Positions 17,366-26,740 of a stretch of DNA of 64,000 bases are shown here, piece after piece. How positions within the stretch are numbered: the stretch's first letter is position 1; every line of letters begins with the position of its first letter. This stretch comes from a virus: IMG/VR virus record IMGVR_UViG_3300037189_026208, positions 1-64,000 of that record; one strand, given 5' to 3'. The translations under genes were made by a program, and so were the position numbers. The notes beneath the pieces were generated by a model that searched no databases, was not told the origin of the DNA, and was given only the letters and a program-made list of their open reading frames with translations.

Positions 17366-18295
17366 CTACTGCCCCATTGCTTTATTTGTGTATTTGTTCA
17401 CGTTGAACAAAGCTTCGGGTAGTAGATCGGCTCTAGAAGCTCTTGCAGGATTAATATCCAGTGAACCTCTACGGGAGTAAAGAAGAGTAACACAGCAATC
17501 AGTTACTTCAGGATGCTTCATAATAGTTGTAAATAGTTTCTCAGCACAAAACTCATGAAATTCATTAACTTCACGGAGAGATACAATCTGCTTAAAAAGA
17601 GACTCCGGATCAACTGCCATGCCGTCTTTTGTCTTAATAAGAATATATGCTGCACCTGTATCCTTCTGTTTAGTATGACGGCAACGTGAACGAAGAGCAT
17701 TAGTAAACCAGCGACTTGTTACGGGCTGATTGTCTTCTGGATGCAACTTATAAAACTTAAGATGATCTACCTGAGAGGAATAGTCAGTTATTTCAATAGA
17801 ATCTGCTTTACCGTAGAGTTCCCAATAAAGATCGAGATATTCATCTTCGAACGCATTATACGAATTTACATCTGAACCTGACGGAAAGAAGCAAACATGT
17901 ACAGGTGTCTGTAGAGCAGCTTCAAGATCTTTCTTAACTTGCTCTTCGTAGTTAACGATAGCTTCCTTAATAGAACTACCCATCTTACACATATCAAAAG
18001 AATTGAGATAGAGTTTAGCAGACTTTGACTCTACCATAAACTTTGACTCAGCAGGGTATGTATACTTTAACGTACCTGCTACAGGGTAGCCGTTATCGAG
18101 GAGAAATGTTGCTTCGTGGCAATGCCATGTATCAAAACCGACAAATTCATTGCCGGTAATACCGTGATCAGCTCTCGCTAATTCTCTTGGCATTGGATTA
18201 AGCAATGATGGATCAAATTGCTCGGTATAAATTGCGTACGAAGCTGAAGATCCAAGTGTCTTCGACGCAATATCAGTTAGGTTTGTTGTACTCAT
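17366..18295 (-). CDS. queF: preQ0 reductase QueF (long, two-domain type)
   Basis: A 309-residue NADPH-dependent nitrile reductase that turns 7-cyano-7-deazaguanine (preQ0) into 7-aminomethyl-7-deazaguanine (preQ1). It matches the long QueF of E. coli (282 residues). The N-terminal half holds the substrate motif ESKSAKLYLNSF (89-100). The C-terminal half holds the catalytic Cys (205, in LRSRCRHTKQKDTG), an Asp at 212, REVNEFHEFC with the key His/Glu at 247-248, and SRRGSLDINPARAS. All expected catalytic residues are present. Its start overlaps the upstream NTPase gene by 4 nt, so it is the last gene of a four-gene coupled block. Confidence 0.95.
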   Translation of the reverse strand: MSTTNLTDIASKTLGSSASYAIYTEQFDPSLLNPMPRELARADHGITGNEFVGFDTWHCHEATFLLDNGYPVAGTLKYTYPAESKFMVESKSAKLYLNSFDMCKMGSSIKEAIVNYEEQVKKDLEAALQTPVHVCFFPSGSDVNSYNAFEDEYLDLYWELYGKADSIEITDYSSQVDHLKFYKLHPEDNQPVTSRWFTNALRSRCRHTKQKDTGAAYILIKTKDGMAVDPESLFKQIVSLREVNEFHEFCAEKLFTTIMKHPEVTDCCVTLLYSRRGSLDINPARASRADLLPEALFNVNKYTNKAMGQ

Positions 18296-18852
18296 AATTC
18301 GTAAGGGTTGTTATATTCGTATTTTTGTGTTTCCCAGCGTTCAATAGAATTAAGCACTTGCATAACTCTATTTTCAACTGAACCTGAAATTCTAATAACA
18401 GGAACTTTATACGATTGTATAATAGCTTGAAACGATTGCACTACACATTCAAAGAAATCTCTATTAACAGTTCGTTGACCGTCTTCTACTAACGGCAATT
18501 CCGGTTCAACATAAAAAATAATATCATATCTATCAATCATTGCATAAAACAATTCTCTAATAGCACTCAGCACTTTTAAGTCTTTAACCAAAGACATTGA
18601 GTATGCATAACCATCTAAAGCACAACGATCGTAAATAATATTACCGTCTTCATTAAGACGCTGAAGATGTTTAGTCATAATAGCTAATTGAGTTACCTCA
18701 TCACCATCCTCATTTATATTATAACCTGCCTCCTGCATACCTCTTGTTAAAGAAGTTTTAAAAGAAAAATCATCTAATAAACCGCTATCTTGTAACGCAT
18801 TTACAAGAGTAGTTTTACCTTGACTATGAGCTCCTGAAATAGCTACCTTCAT
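18292..18852 (-). CDS. P-loop NTPase/kinase-like protein coupled to QueF and formyltransferase
   Basis: A 186-residue P-loop protein of the AAA_28/NadR kinase-like type. The Walker A motif GAHSQGKT is at residues 7-14 and a DRCALDGYAYSM motif lies near 100-112. It is flanked by 4-nt overlaps with both neighbours. A related protein, with GTHCNGKT and DRCVLDNLVYSL, is coupled to QueE at 39976-40605. Nucleotide kinase activity on a modified (d)NMP or a role in base modification is a reasonable guess from context. Neither substrate nor reaction can be read from the sequence. Confidence 0.75.
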   Translation of the reverse strand: MKVAISGAHSQGKTTLVNALQDSGLLDDFSFKTSLTRGMQEAGYNINEDGDEVTQLAIMTKHLQRLNEDGNIIYDRCALDGYAYSMSLVKDLKVLSAIRELFYAMIDRYDIIFYVEPELPLVEDGQRTVNRDFFECVVQSFQAIIQSYKVPVIRISGSVENRVMQVLNSIERWETQKYEYNNPYEL

Positions 18853-19388
18853 GCTGAATATAATAACCTCTTATTCAAAAATGTAAACCATAAATTTGTA
18901 GCATCCTTATGAAGTTTTTCTAAAACTTCAAACTCAAGTACCCCTTCTATAAGAATTGTACTATACTCTTCTATTTTACCGCCATCAAGTTCGGCAGTAC
19001 AGCGATGAATTGTATTACCTGACCATTTCTGAAGTTCTTGTACAGCTCTTTTTTGAGGGTCCTTGCCTTTAAGATGAGGATGAAGCAAGAGATTAGCAGG
19101 ATGTAGATTATATATTTCATACTCTTCACATATTTCACCCGGTATAATCCTCAACCATCCGTGTAACGTAACGAATGCGTTTTTAGGTATATGATGTTTA
19201 TACTCTTCTATAGAAGGCGATTTACTAATTTGAAAAATTCTAGCTCCAAACTCGTTAATAAGTTTTTGATTAACGCCGTTTAAATCCTGTCTATTGGTTA
19301 TAATAAGATCAGGTGTACGGTTAAGTTTCTTTGAAAGATTGTAAATCTCACTACCTGTTTGACTAAAAAAAGTTACCCAAGGTCTCAT
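18849..19388 (-). CDS. Formyltransferase-like enzyme adjoining DpdA
   Basis: A 179-residue protein with the formyl-tetrahydrofolate transferase core: EIYNLHPANLL (Asn 94, His 96), the following HLKGKDPQKRAVQE, GNTIHRC and ELDGGKI (Asp 135). These are the Asn-His-Asp residues of the PurN/Fmt family. Its overlap with dpdA and its place between dpdA and the NTPase-queF pair suggest that it formylates the aminomethyl group of a 7-deazaguanine. I recall reports of formylaminomethyl-deazaguanine in phage DNA and a phage formyltransferase for it, but cannot check this here. The alternative is a role in purine synthesis. Confidence 0.8.
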   Translation of the reverse strand: MRPWVTFFSQTGSEIYNLSKKLNRTPDLIITNRQDLNGVNQKLINEFGARIFQISKSPSIEEYKHHIPKNAFVTLHGWLRIIPGEICEEYEIYNLHPANLLLHPHLKGKDPQKRAVQELQKWSGNTIHRCTAELDGGKIEEYSTILIEGVLEFEVLEKLHKDATNLWFTFLNKRLLYSA

Positions 19389-20239
19389 GATACGAACGTA
19401 CAGAGCTTTTTAAATACGTGTGTGTTGTACAAAACATCAGTAATTTGTTCAGATGTTAATGTAGAGCTAATAAAATCAACAAGCTTTACTGACCATTTTT
19501 CATCTAATCCTCTAAGAAGACCGTAACGCTTACCTAAGATAGCTGCAACAATTGGGTTCGATGTGTCAATTGTTTCAATACATTTAAGATTTTGAAATCC
19601 AAACTCCCAGGGTACACTACATCCTAGTAGATGATGAGGTTTATCATGATTAATAATGCCGTCTCTATACAACCTTTCAATAAGACATATACGACCTAAA
19701 GCATAATTTGACCATTTATTAAATTTAAAATCTTTTAAAACGTCAGGTATCATATCTCCCCAGTCAAGTTCCTTTTGAACGCTCGCAAGATCAGGCCATT
19801 CGTTAAGATAAAAACTATAATCGAATGAAATAGCGATCTTATCTGCTATACTCGACATAAAACGATAACATTTTACAATCTCCTCATATGTCTTACCTTG
19901 AACAACACCTATTGTCTTACCTGGTAGTACAGAATATTTCTCAGTAAATTTTGCGTAGCTTTCGATTGTTTCTTCAGTATTTTCAAGTACATCTGGTACA
20001 ATGTATTCAGTTGGTTTAAGACGAGATACCCAATAAGCGAATTCGTCAGAATCATATGCTGTACCTAACTCAAAAATTGAGTTGTCAAGAAGAACATGTC
20101 TGCCTTCTTTAACTGAATCTTCAAAGAACTTATAATATTCAGGATGCTCTTTAAATAGATGTACAAGCGCATAATCATAATCATTATAAGATTTTGATAC
20201 ATCTAGGAAAGATATAGGTGTCTCGTGGCTAATTAACAT
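19385..20239 (-). CDS. dpdA: DpdA-type DNA deazaguanine transglycosylase
   Basis: A 284-residue TIM-barrel protein of the tRNA-guanine transglycosylase superfamily, of the short phage DpdA type. It would exchange guanine in DNA for a 7-deazaguanine. Motifs are VLLDNSIFELG (Asp 52), YIVPDVLENTEETIE (Asp 83), GVVQGKTYEE (111-120), ISFDYSF (about 137-143) and HLLGCSVPWEFG (203-214). It lacks the C-terminal zinc-site region of tRNA TGTs. It heads a block with 4-nt overlaps: dpdA, formyltransferase, NTPase, queF. Confidence 0.85.
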   Translation of the reverse strand: MLISHETPISFLDVSKSYNDYDYALVHLFKEHPEYYKFFEDSVKEGRHVLLDNSIFELGTAYDSDEFAYWVSRLKPTEYIVPDVLENTEETIESYAKFTEKYSVLPGKTIGVVQGKTYEEIVKCYRFMSSIADKIAISFDYSFYLNEWPDLASVQKELDWGDMIPDVLKDFKFNKWSNYALGRICLIERLYRDGIINHDKPHHLLGCSVPWEFGFQNLKCIETIDTSNPIVAAILGKRYGLLRGLDEKWSVKLVDFISSTLTSEQITDVLYNTHVFKKLCTFVS

Positions 20240-20244
20240 AAATA
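20237..20244 (+). promoter_or_regulatory. Late promoter box CATAAATA for the small plus-strand gene
   Basis: CATAAATA followed by TTG on the plus strand, 13 nt upstream of the ATG at 20258. It overlaps the divergent dpdA start codon. The spacing equals that seen at other late boxes here. Confidence 0.45.
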
Positions 20245-20257
20245 TTGATCAATAATA

Positions 20258-20497
20258 ATGTCTAACGAAGAAGATATCCAGTATATAATTGTAAAAAAAT
20301 TAGTCTACGTGATAAAAGTAGGGCCTATTTATTTTTGGGATACAGCTGCTACAAATAAAGCTGAATGTCTTAGAAAAGGTTTACAGTTTTTTAAAGTAGA
20401 AAGTGAACATCTTTTAAAAATTAAAGGTGCTGAATTAATACGTTTATTTACAAAAGAAATTATAGCTCAAGATAATAAATCAAATAAGTCTGTTTGA
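20258..20497 (+). CDS. Small hypothetical protein on the opposite strand
   Basis: A 79-residue protein of unknown function, the only convincing plus-strand gene in the first 33 kb. It is predicted alpha/beta, with IIVKKLVYVIKVGPIYFWD near the N-terminus. Its own late-promoter-like box and a good ATG support it. Its last 31 nt overlap the 3' end of the polymerase gene tail-to-tail. A head-to-head position with dpdA means its transcription would run against the polymerase message. Confidence 0.55.
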   Translation: MSNEEDIQYIIVKKLVYVIKVGPIYFWDTAATNKAECLRKGLQFFKVESEHLLKIKGAELIRLFTKEIIAQDNKSNKSV

Positions 20498-23010
20498 ACC
20501 TCTTTACCTATTTGTGGTAGTCTCCAACCGATAGCTTCATAAACACTTTCAATAGGTGGTACTACAATCTTACTAAACATCTTATCGTAATCAATTTTAA
20601 TTGAATTAAATTCCTCTGGATATTCACTTGTAAATGCTATTGCATCTAACCCATACTTATTTTTAGAAGCGTAGAAGTATTTTATCTTTTGTCCTGATTT
20701 AATAGTCTCGTATTTGGTTTCGAGCTCTAACTCATTTAAAAGTAAATTATACGCAATAGATGCTTTTACGTGACAAGGAGTTGCTTTGTTAAATTTTGAT
20801 AGAGATGCACCTTGTGAATACTTTTCGTATTCTTTTACAGATTTTCTAAAAGCAGCTTCTGCAACACTGAGTGTCTTAAACGTATCGTAAGCTTCTCTAA
20901 AAACTTCATTTGTCTTCTTAACATCTCTAGACAGGAAGGCTGTATTTACGGTTTTCTTAATTACCTCTTTTACTTTTTGAGGTGTTGTTGAGCGTGCAAG
21001 CTCAACACCTACATATTTAAATTTACTAACAGGTACCCCTTCATCATCAAGAATATGTAAGATATATCGTTTCTTTTGTAAGAAAGCTCCTACGTCAGCA
21101 ATGGCTTCTCTCTTGAATACAAATCTCGGATCTGCTGAATTTAATTCTTCTCTAGCCCAGTCAAGAATTTTTGTACCTAAATGCTTATCAATTGCGTTGA
21201 TAATTGTATGAGATTGCTCAGTAACAATATTATTGTCAGCAAGTTTGATATTAAGTTTATCAAGAATTGGCTGAATTGTAATGTATAACGAGTCAGTATC
21301 ACCACTTAAGATTAATGAATTATCTGTTTTAAAAGTTTCTTTTGCAAATTCGTTAATAATATGTCCACCTGCTTTAGCTACAGCTTGACCTGTAAGTGTA
21401 ATAGAGGATGCATTATCAATATCCATGAAAGCAGAATGCTTATTTGCAAACGTACCATAGATAGAATTTAGAAGAATTTTTAACGTATACTGTAGGGTAT
21501 CGAAGTATTGTATAGAGGATGTTGTTTCTTTATCTTGCTTCTTTGTTTTCTTAAGCTCAAGCATTCTCTTACGAGCATAAACTCGCTCATCATAAATACT
21601 ATTAATCAAATTAGGACAAACACCTTTAAACTTTTGAGAATATAGTACACCAGCTTTTGAAAGTGATACGTTTTCTGCTTTTAAGAATTGCTTGAGTTTA
21701 TCAACAGTGATAGTAAATGTACCACCGTTGACAAGTTTAATTTGAACTTCTTTATCTACTTCAACATCTCCTGTTACTATTTTACCTAATTTAGTTTCAG
21801 GTGAAATGTTTAAAGTAATAATAGTGTTAGGGTATAGGGAGTTAACGTCAAAACTTACAATAGCTTCTTTGAGACCTCGTTCGGGATCTCTTACATAACC
21901 TCCTTCAAGAGCCTCTCTTTCAATTTCGTTTTTAAATGTAGGTATAATGTATCCTTGTTTTTGGGCTTGTAAAGTCATTGCACCTGTAACAATAGATACT
22001 TTACCGAGTGCGCGTTCAAAGTTTGTACATCCTTTGTATGCTAGTAGACGAATGATCTTAAGATAGTTAAGCTTATCTTCCATTTTACGTAGAAGATCGA
22101 CGTCCTGAATATTGTAATCAACGAAGTTTTCCCAATCTGTTTCAGCTAATGTTGAAAGGTTTGTAGCGTTAATTGCAAGCTTACCTTCACCTAACTCGTA
22201 TTCGGCAATATAATTCAACGAAAACGACTCTCTATCTCCTTTAGAGTAAGTCTTATAAATTTCCATGTAGTCTAAACAGCTAATACCTGTAATGTACCAG
22301 CGACCTACATCTTTACCGAACTTAGCAAAATTAGAACGGTAATTAAGTTCTCTTACTGGTGATAATTGTTTAATAAACTCTTCACCTAAGAGGTTTTTTG
22401 CTCTATTAATAATATACGGCACGTCAAACTGCTCGGTATTCCATCCTGTTAGAATATCTGGTGGATCCTTTTTCCAAAAATTAACAAACCGTTCAAATAG
22501 TTCTTCCTCGTTACTACACTTATAATATGTAACGTTATCTAGTTTAGGTGTATAGTCGTTCTTTAACCCCCAAGTGTGTATTTTACCTGTAATTGTATCA
22601 AGAATAGTAATGAGGGTAACAGGGTCTTTTGCTCGTTCGGGTATAGGAAATTCATTCGGTGAATACGTTTCAATATCGATAAAATAAACCTTAAGAGGAA
22701 ACTTACTGAATTCCTCTTTATGTACATCCTCTTTGAAGGTTTCGATAAGAAACTGCTGATCTACAGGTAAATTACCAAAGAGTCTTGGGTTACCTGTATC
22801 TTGAACGAACTTATTACGTTCAAAAGAATTTCTAAATGAATGTCTTTTTAAAGGGGTTTTAAAAATAGAAACACCATCCTGAGCGCCTTCTTTTTCTGTA
22901 TATAAGAACGGTATAAACGGTACTTCAGTATCTATACGCTGACCGTCTTCTGTCCAAGTTCTAAGATATACTAAACCGTCTTTAGGGTTATAAGATGCGT
23001 TTCTATACAC
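20467..23010 (-). CDS. 43: Family B DNA polymerase gp43
   Basis: An 847-residue replicative polymerase with proofreading. The 3'-5' exonuclease has YFIDIETYSPNE (Asp 112, Glu 114) and TGWNTEQFDVPYI. The polymerase domain has motif A SFDVNSLYPNTI, motif B-like LLNSIYGTFANK and motif C LSGDTDSLYIT. The C-terminal peptide QTDLFDLLS looks like a clamp-binding box for gp45. Length is slightly below T4 gp43 (898). The start is 30 nt downstream of the glycosyltransferase stop at 23041. Confidence 0.97.
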   Translation of the reverse strand: MYRNASYNPKDGLVYLRTWTEDGQRIDTEVPFIPFLYTEKEGAQDGVSIFKTPLKRHSFRNSFERNKFVQDTGNPRLFGNLPVDQQFLIETFKEDVHKEEFSKFPLKVYFIDIETYSPNEFPIPERAKDPVTLITILDTITGKIHTWGLKNDYTPKLDNVTYYKCSNEEELFERFVNFWKKDPPDILTGWNTEQFDVPYIINRAKNLLGEEFIKQLSPVRELNYRSNFAKFGKDVGRWYITGISCLDYMEIYKTYSKGDRESFSLNYIAEYELGEGKLAINATNLSTLAETDWENFVDYNIQDVDLLRKMEDKLNYLKIIRLLAYKGCTNFERALGKVSIVTGAMTLQAQKQGYIIPTFKNEIEREALEGGYVRDPERGLKEAIVSFDVNSLYPNTIITLNISPETKLGKIVTGDVEVDKEVQIKLVNGGTFTITVDKLKQFLKAENVSLSKAGVLYSQKFKGVCPNLINSIYDERVYARKRMLELKKTKKQDKETTSSIQYFDTLQYTLKILLNSIYGTFANKHSAFMDIDNASSITLTGQAVAKAGGHIINEFAKETFKTDNSLILSGDTDSLYITIQPILDKLNIKLADNNIVTEQSHTIINAIDKHLGTKILDWAREELNSADPRFVFKREAIADVGAFLQKKRYILHILDDEGVPVSKFKYVGVELARSTTPQKVKEVIKKTVNTAFLSRDVKKTNEVFREAYDTFKTLSVAEAAFRKSVKEYEKYSQGASLSKFNKATPCHVKASIAYNLLLNELELETKYETIKSGQKIKYFYASKNKYGLDAIAFTSEYPEEFNSIKIDYDKMFSKIVVPPIESVYEAIGWRLPQIGKEVQTDLFDLLS

Positions 23011-23040
23011 ACGCTAATAATAGACCGGTTTTAATTTGTT

Positions 23041-24294
23041 TCAAGATAATTTTGGATTTGTCTCAAGAAGATATGTTCTTTCATTAGAACCAAACGGCGT
23101 AAAATATGCTTCGTGATGTTTTCCGAGATTCTTTTCATCTTCAAGCCAGTAGTTATCAGTAAACGCACGTGACTTCTTACAAAGATCAGCATAACGAGTT
23201 TGATCTTTAAGAGCATATTTAATTTGATCAATAAACTCATCACCTGTCTTATACTTTAAGAGAGCATCCTTATATGTTACCATATCTGGACAAACACAAG
23301 GTAGACCCATTGCTCCTGCTTCTAATAATTTAATATTAGATTTAGCACGATTAAAATTATTATCTTGTAGGGCAGCGAATGTTAGCTGTGTACCTGACTC
23401 TGCCATAGAAGCCGGGAAGTCTGGTAACTGTACCCACTCCTTGTAAATAATTTCACCTGAATCAACAAACGGTTTTAACGGTAGGGGGTAGCAACCGTAA
23501 AACTGCCATTGATAATCCTTACGGGTCTTCATTACAGCATTAACTACATGTGCAAAATCGTCTGCTTGATTAACACGGTTAACTACGTCTACGTGTGTAC
23601 CTGAAGCAAAAATTGAAATAACGGGTTTCTTTTTATTCTTTTCGTATCCTTTGATAAGCTTATCGAGGTTGTAATAGCGATCAAACCACCATTTCAATAG
23701 ATAGTTCGGTATTACAGTCGTAGCTTTATTACCTGTTTTCTCAATAAAATAATCTCTCATGAAATCACATGTAACAGTAACCTCATCACACATGTTCATA
23801 ATATCGAGAATAGATCCTCGAATCTCATCGCTCGTAAATGCATCTTTATTACGGTTGTAATCTGGAATATCTTCTCTAAAGACAATATCGTCGATTTCGT
23901 AAATAAGCTTAAAGCCGTTTTGCTTGGAAAGCTCTTTAAGAACTTTAACAAACTCTTTTTGAATTGGTGTTGCCTGGCGTTGAATTTTAACTGCCTGAAT
24001 GCCCTGATAAAATCTAGGATCCAGAACCATCGTTGTTAATTCTAACACAACAGCTTTATTATAGAGATTAAGCATGGAGTTAGGAGCCATACAACGATAA
24101 AAACTACAGCCACCGTAATCAGCTAAATAATTTACAGCTCTTGGTAGATTTGCCCCAGGTATTTCAGGTGGAGGTAATTCAAAAGAACCTCTTGTAGGTA
24201 CAGCACAAAATGTTGAAGGCATACCTAAAGGTAGGCCAACAGGTGCACCTATTGTTGTGTCTAAGCTAGTTCGTACGAGATTATAGTTGCTCAT
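23041..24294 (-). CDS. GT-B type glycosyltransferase
   Basis: A 417-residue protein resembling GT4-type glycosyltransferases. It contains KLIYEIDDIVFREDIPDYN, a central VISIFASGTHVDVVNR that opens the second Rossmann-like domain, and a donor-site-like IKLLEAGAMGLPCVCPD. The N-terminal 50 residues are an extra Pro/Gly-rich stretch. It overlaps gp46 by 14 nt. Acceptor unknown; phage DNA, virion protein or host surface polymer are possible. It is separated from the other four sugar-transfer genes by gp46. Confidence 0.8.
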   Translation of the reverse strand: MSNYNLVRTSLDTTIGAPVGLPLGMPSTFCAVPTRGSFELPPPEIPGANLPRAVNYLADYGGCSFYRCMAPNSMLNLYNKAVVLELTTMVLDPRFYQGIQAVKIQRQATPIQKEFVKVLKELSKQNGFKLIYEIDDIVFREDIPDYNRNKDAFTSDEIRGSILDIMNMCDEVTVTCDFMRDYFIEKTGNKATTVIPNYLLKWWFDRYYNLDKLIKGYEKNKKKPVISIFASGTHVDVVNRVNQADDFAHVVNAVMKTRKDYQWQFYGCYPLPLKPFVDSGEIIYKEWVQLPDFPASMAESGTQLTFAALQDNNFNRAKSNIKLLEAGAMGLPCVCPDMVTYKDALLKYKTGDEFIDQIKYALKDQTRYADLCKKSRAFTDNYWLEDEKNLGKHHEAYFTPFGSNERTYLLETNPKLS

Positions 24295-26092
24295 TGTTGT
24301 TTAATATATATGTAAAACCGTTTCTTTTTTCAAGCTGAATAATACTATCAACTTTACTGTTAATAGCGTTACTACGATGTGTTATAATATAACATCCTTC
24401 ATTATATTTTTCAAGACGTTCACGTAATACTTTCATTACTAATTCAACACCTTTGTCGTCTAAAGAGGAATCGAGTAGTTCATCATAAAAAATAGTACTA
24501 AAATTAATATCGCCCTGTAAGCGTCTAATGTCTAGAAAAGCAAATAAACAGGCGAGGTCAATTCTTTTACGTTCACCACCAGAGAAGTTAAAATAAGATT
24601 TAACTTCGTTATTTTCATCGATAATTTGCTCATCAAAAAACTCGTTAAACTGACATAAGCAATTTGCATGTAGTGCATTTAAGTAGTGAGCTAATCTAGC
24701 ATTCAATAGCTTTAATATTTTTTTTACAATATAAGCTTTAACTCCTTCCTCTGAAACAACAAATTTAACACTATCCAATACGTTTAAATTTAAATCTAAC
24801 GCATCTATTTGTTGGATGTAGTTATTTTGCTCTATTGTTAAATTTTTAACGTTTTCTTCTAAAGAAGTGTTAGTTTCTTGTTTAACAGATTCGATATCTC
24901 TTAGAATCTCGTTATTACTTTCTTCAATAATATTAAGCTTATTTGTACAGATAATATTTTTATTTTTAAGATCTTTAATCTTATCTTTTTTATCTTGTAG
25001 TTCTCTAAATTGCTGTTTAATATACTTAATGTTTTCTTTAACATTATCGTATTGCTCTTGCCACTTGCTTACGTTTTTAGTGTACTGTACTTCTTTTTCT
25101 TTTAACTTATTAATAGCATCAGTTCTATGTGTCGTATCTTCTTCAGAGTATGGTCGTTGACACAGCTTACACGATGAACCTACCTTTTCAATCTCTTTAA
25201 TATTGTTAATATTTGTTTCTAATTCGAACTTAGCAGTAGTTAACTGCTGTAATGTATTTGTATGCTCAGTATCTGCTGCAACTTGAAGCTCGTTTAGTTC
25301 TGTTTCTTTATTTGAAATAAGCTCTTCAATATTTACTGGTACATCAATTATACTATTTTTAAGTAGGGTATAATTGCTGTTATTGTTTTCAATTTTAACC
25401 TCAAGATCTTTTATTTTGTTTTGTTTATTAACATTGAACTGATTAAGTTGTACTAGATTAAATTCAAGAGTTTTATCAATTGTTGTTTTTTTAGCAAAAA
25501 CTACATCATACTCTCTCTTCAACTCATTGTATTGCTCTCTAGCTTTTAAAAGCATCTCTGAAAACACTTCTAGATTAAGCGTGCTTTCGATAAATTTTCG
25601 TTTATCAACTTTAGACTGTGCCATAAAAGGTACAGTATTATTAATCGTCATTACAACAGTATTTTGAAATATTTTGCTAGTAGAGTTTACTAACTGTTGT
25701 ATATACTCGTTTGTTTTAGGTAAAGTTGAACGCGTGACATCAACACCATCTTTTAAGATGGAACATTTTGTAGGTCCTAAGGACCGTGTTACGGTATAAT
25801 TGTTTGTTATACCGTTTACGCTTATTTGTAATTCGAGTTTAACTTCGCAATGTTTTTTATTATAAGAGTTAACAATAAGATCTTTACTTAGTTCTCTAAT
25901 CGTTGAACCGAATAACGCAAAATGCAATGCATCGACGACTGTCGATTTACCTACACCGTTTTTAGAATCTTCCTTATCGTAGTTAATGCCTGTAATGACA
26001 TTAATACCTGATTGAAAGTTAATAACTATCGGTTCACTACCTACCGATAGAAAATTACGAACTGTAAGTGTTTTAAAGCTTATTACCCGCAC
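24281..26092 (-). CDS. 46: Recombination nuclease subunit gp46 (SbcC/Rad50-like)
   Basis: A 603-residue SMC-type ATPase that works with gp47 in end resection for recombination-dependent replication. The N-terminal Walker A is GVGKSTVVDALHFALFG (about 46-62). Long coiled coils flank a zinc-hook motif CKLCQRPY near residue 310. The C-terminal half has the signature YFNFSGGERKRIDLA and Walker B TIFYDELLDSSLD. Length is close to T4 gp46 (560). Here it is split from gp47 by five inserted genes, whereas in T4 the two are close neighbours. Confidence 0.95.
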   Translation of the reverse strand: MRVISFKTLTVRNFLSVGSEPIVINFQSGINVITGINYDKEDSKNGVGKSTVVDALHFALFGSTIRELSKDLIVNSYNKKHCEVKLELQISVNGITNNYTVTRSLGPTKCSILKDGVDVTRSTLPKTNEYIQQLVNSTSKIFQNTVVMTINNTVPFMAQSKVDKRKFIESTLNLEVFSEMLLKAREQYNELKREYDVVFAKKTTIDKTLEFNLVQLNQFNVNKQNKIKDLEVKIENNNSNYTLLKNSIIDVPVNIEELISNKETELNELQVAADTEHTNTLQQLTTAKFELETNINNIKEIEKVGSSCKLCQRPYSEEDTTHRTDAINKLKEKEVQYTKNVSKWQEQYDNVKENIKYIKQQFRELQDKKDKIKDLKNKNIICTNKLNIIEESNNEILRDIESVKQETNTSLEENVKNLTIEQNNYIQQIDALDLNLNVLDSVKFVVSEEGVKAYIVKKILKLLNARLAHYLNALHANCLCQFNEFFDEQIIDENNEVKSYFNFSGGERKRIDLACLFAFLDIRRLQGDINFSTIFYDELLDSSLDDKGVELVMKVLRERLEKYNEGCYIITHRSNAINSKVDSIIQLEKRNGFTYILNNNEQL

Positions 26093-26128
26093 ATGAATAT
26101 TGTATATGATACATTAATCATTGCTACT

Positions 26129-26737
26129 TTATTTTTTTACAATGTATGATGTAATACTTTGTCCGTTGTTTGTTGAATATACTTCACAAAATTCTATTTG
26201 GTTTTTTAAATTCAAAATTTGTTCTTCGGTTACATAAAAATTTTTATAATCTGAACAGTTAATGTTTTTAATATCTTTTAAAAGGCTTAAAGTTGTGCTT
26301 TCTGTTTTAGTTTCTAATAGACTTGTGTGTAAATCTTCTAATATGTAAATTCCTCCGCTTTTAAGTCTGTTAAAAATATTAACTATTGATACTTGCTGCT
26401 GAAGCATCGTATGACCTCCATCATCTATTATAAGGTCAAATTCTACTCCGTTAAAAACACTCTGTAAAAAATTAATATCTGTTTGATCGCCCTGTTCAAT
26501 TACAATACGATCCTCTTGTAGGTATTTTCGATCTTCTATATCGAAACCGTATATTGTTGCTTTTGGAAAGTATTCTTTCCACATACGTAACGATTGGCCT
26601 AAGAAAACACCTATTTCTAAAATAGAAGTGTAAGTATTTCTAAAATTTGAAAGTTTTTCATTATATATTTGTGTAAAGTGATGGTTTACAGCTTTATCTG
26701 TACTACATTTTAGTCCTATTTCAGTTAATATGTCCAT
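26129..26737 (-). CDS. SAM-dependent methyltransferase-like protein
   Basis: A 202-residue protein of the class I methyltransferase fold, most like the family associated with macrocin O-methyltransferase or cephalosporin hydroxylase. It shows SILEIGVFLGQSLRMWKEYF (SAM loop), ATIYGFDIEDR and EFDLIIDDGGHTMLQQQ. These occur often in polysaccharide gene clusters. It is at the downstream end of a block of four glycosyltransferases, so it may cap or modify the same glycan. Substrate unknown. Confidence 0.75.
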   Translation of the reverse strand: MDILTEIGLKCSTDKAVNHHFTQIYNEKLSNFRNTYTSILEIGVFLGQSLRMWKEYFPKATIYGFDIEDRKYLQEDRIVIEQGDQTDINFLQSVFNGVEFDLIIDDGGHTMLQQQVSIVNIFNRLKSGGIYILEDLHTSLLETKTESTTLSLLKDIKNINCSDYKNFYVTEEQILNLKNQIEFCEVYSTNNGQSITSYIVKK

Positions 26738-26740
26738 AAA

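Noticed and set aside
20467-20497. Overlap as evidence that the plus-strand gene at 20258 is spurious
   Set aside because: The overlap is only 31 nt at the 3' ends, and the gene has its own ATG and late-type box; kept with moderate confidence.
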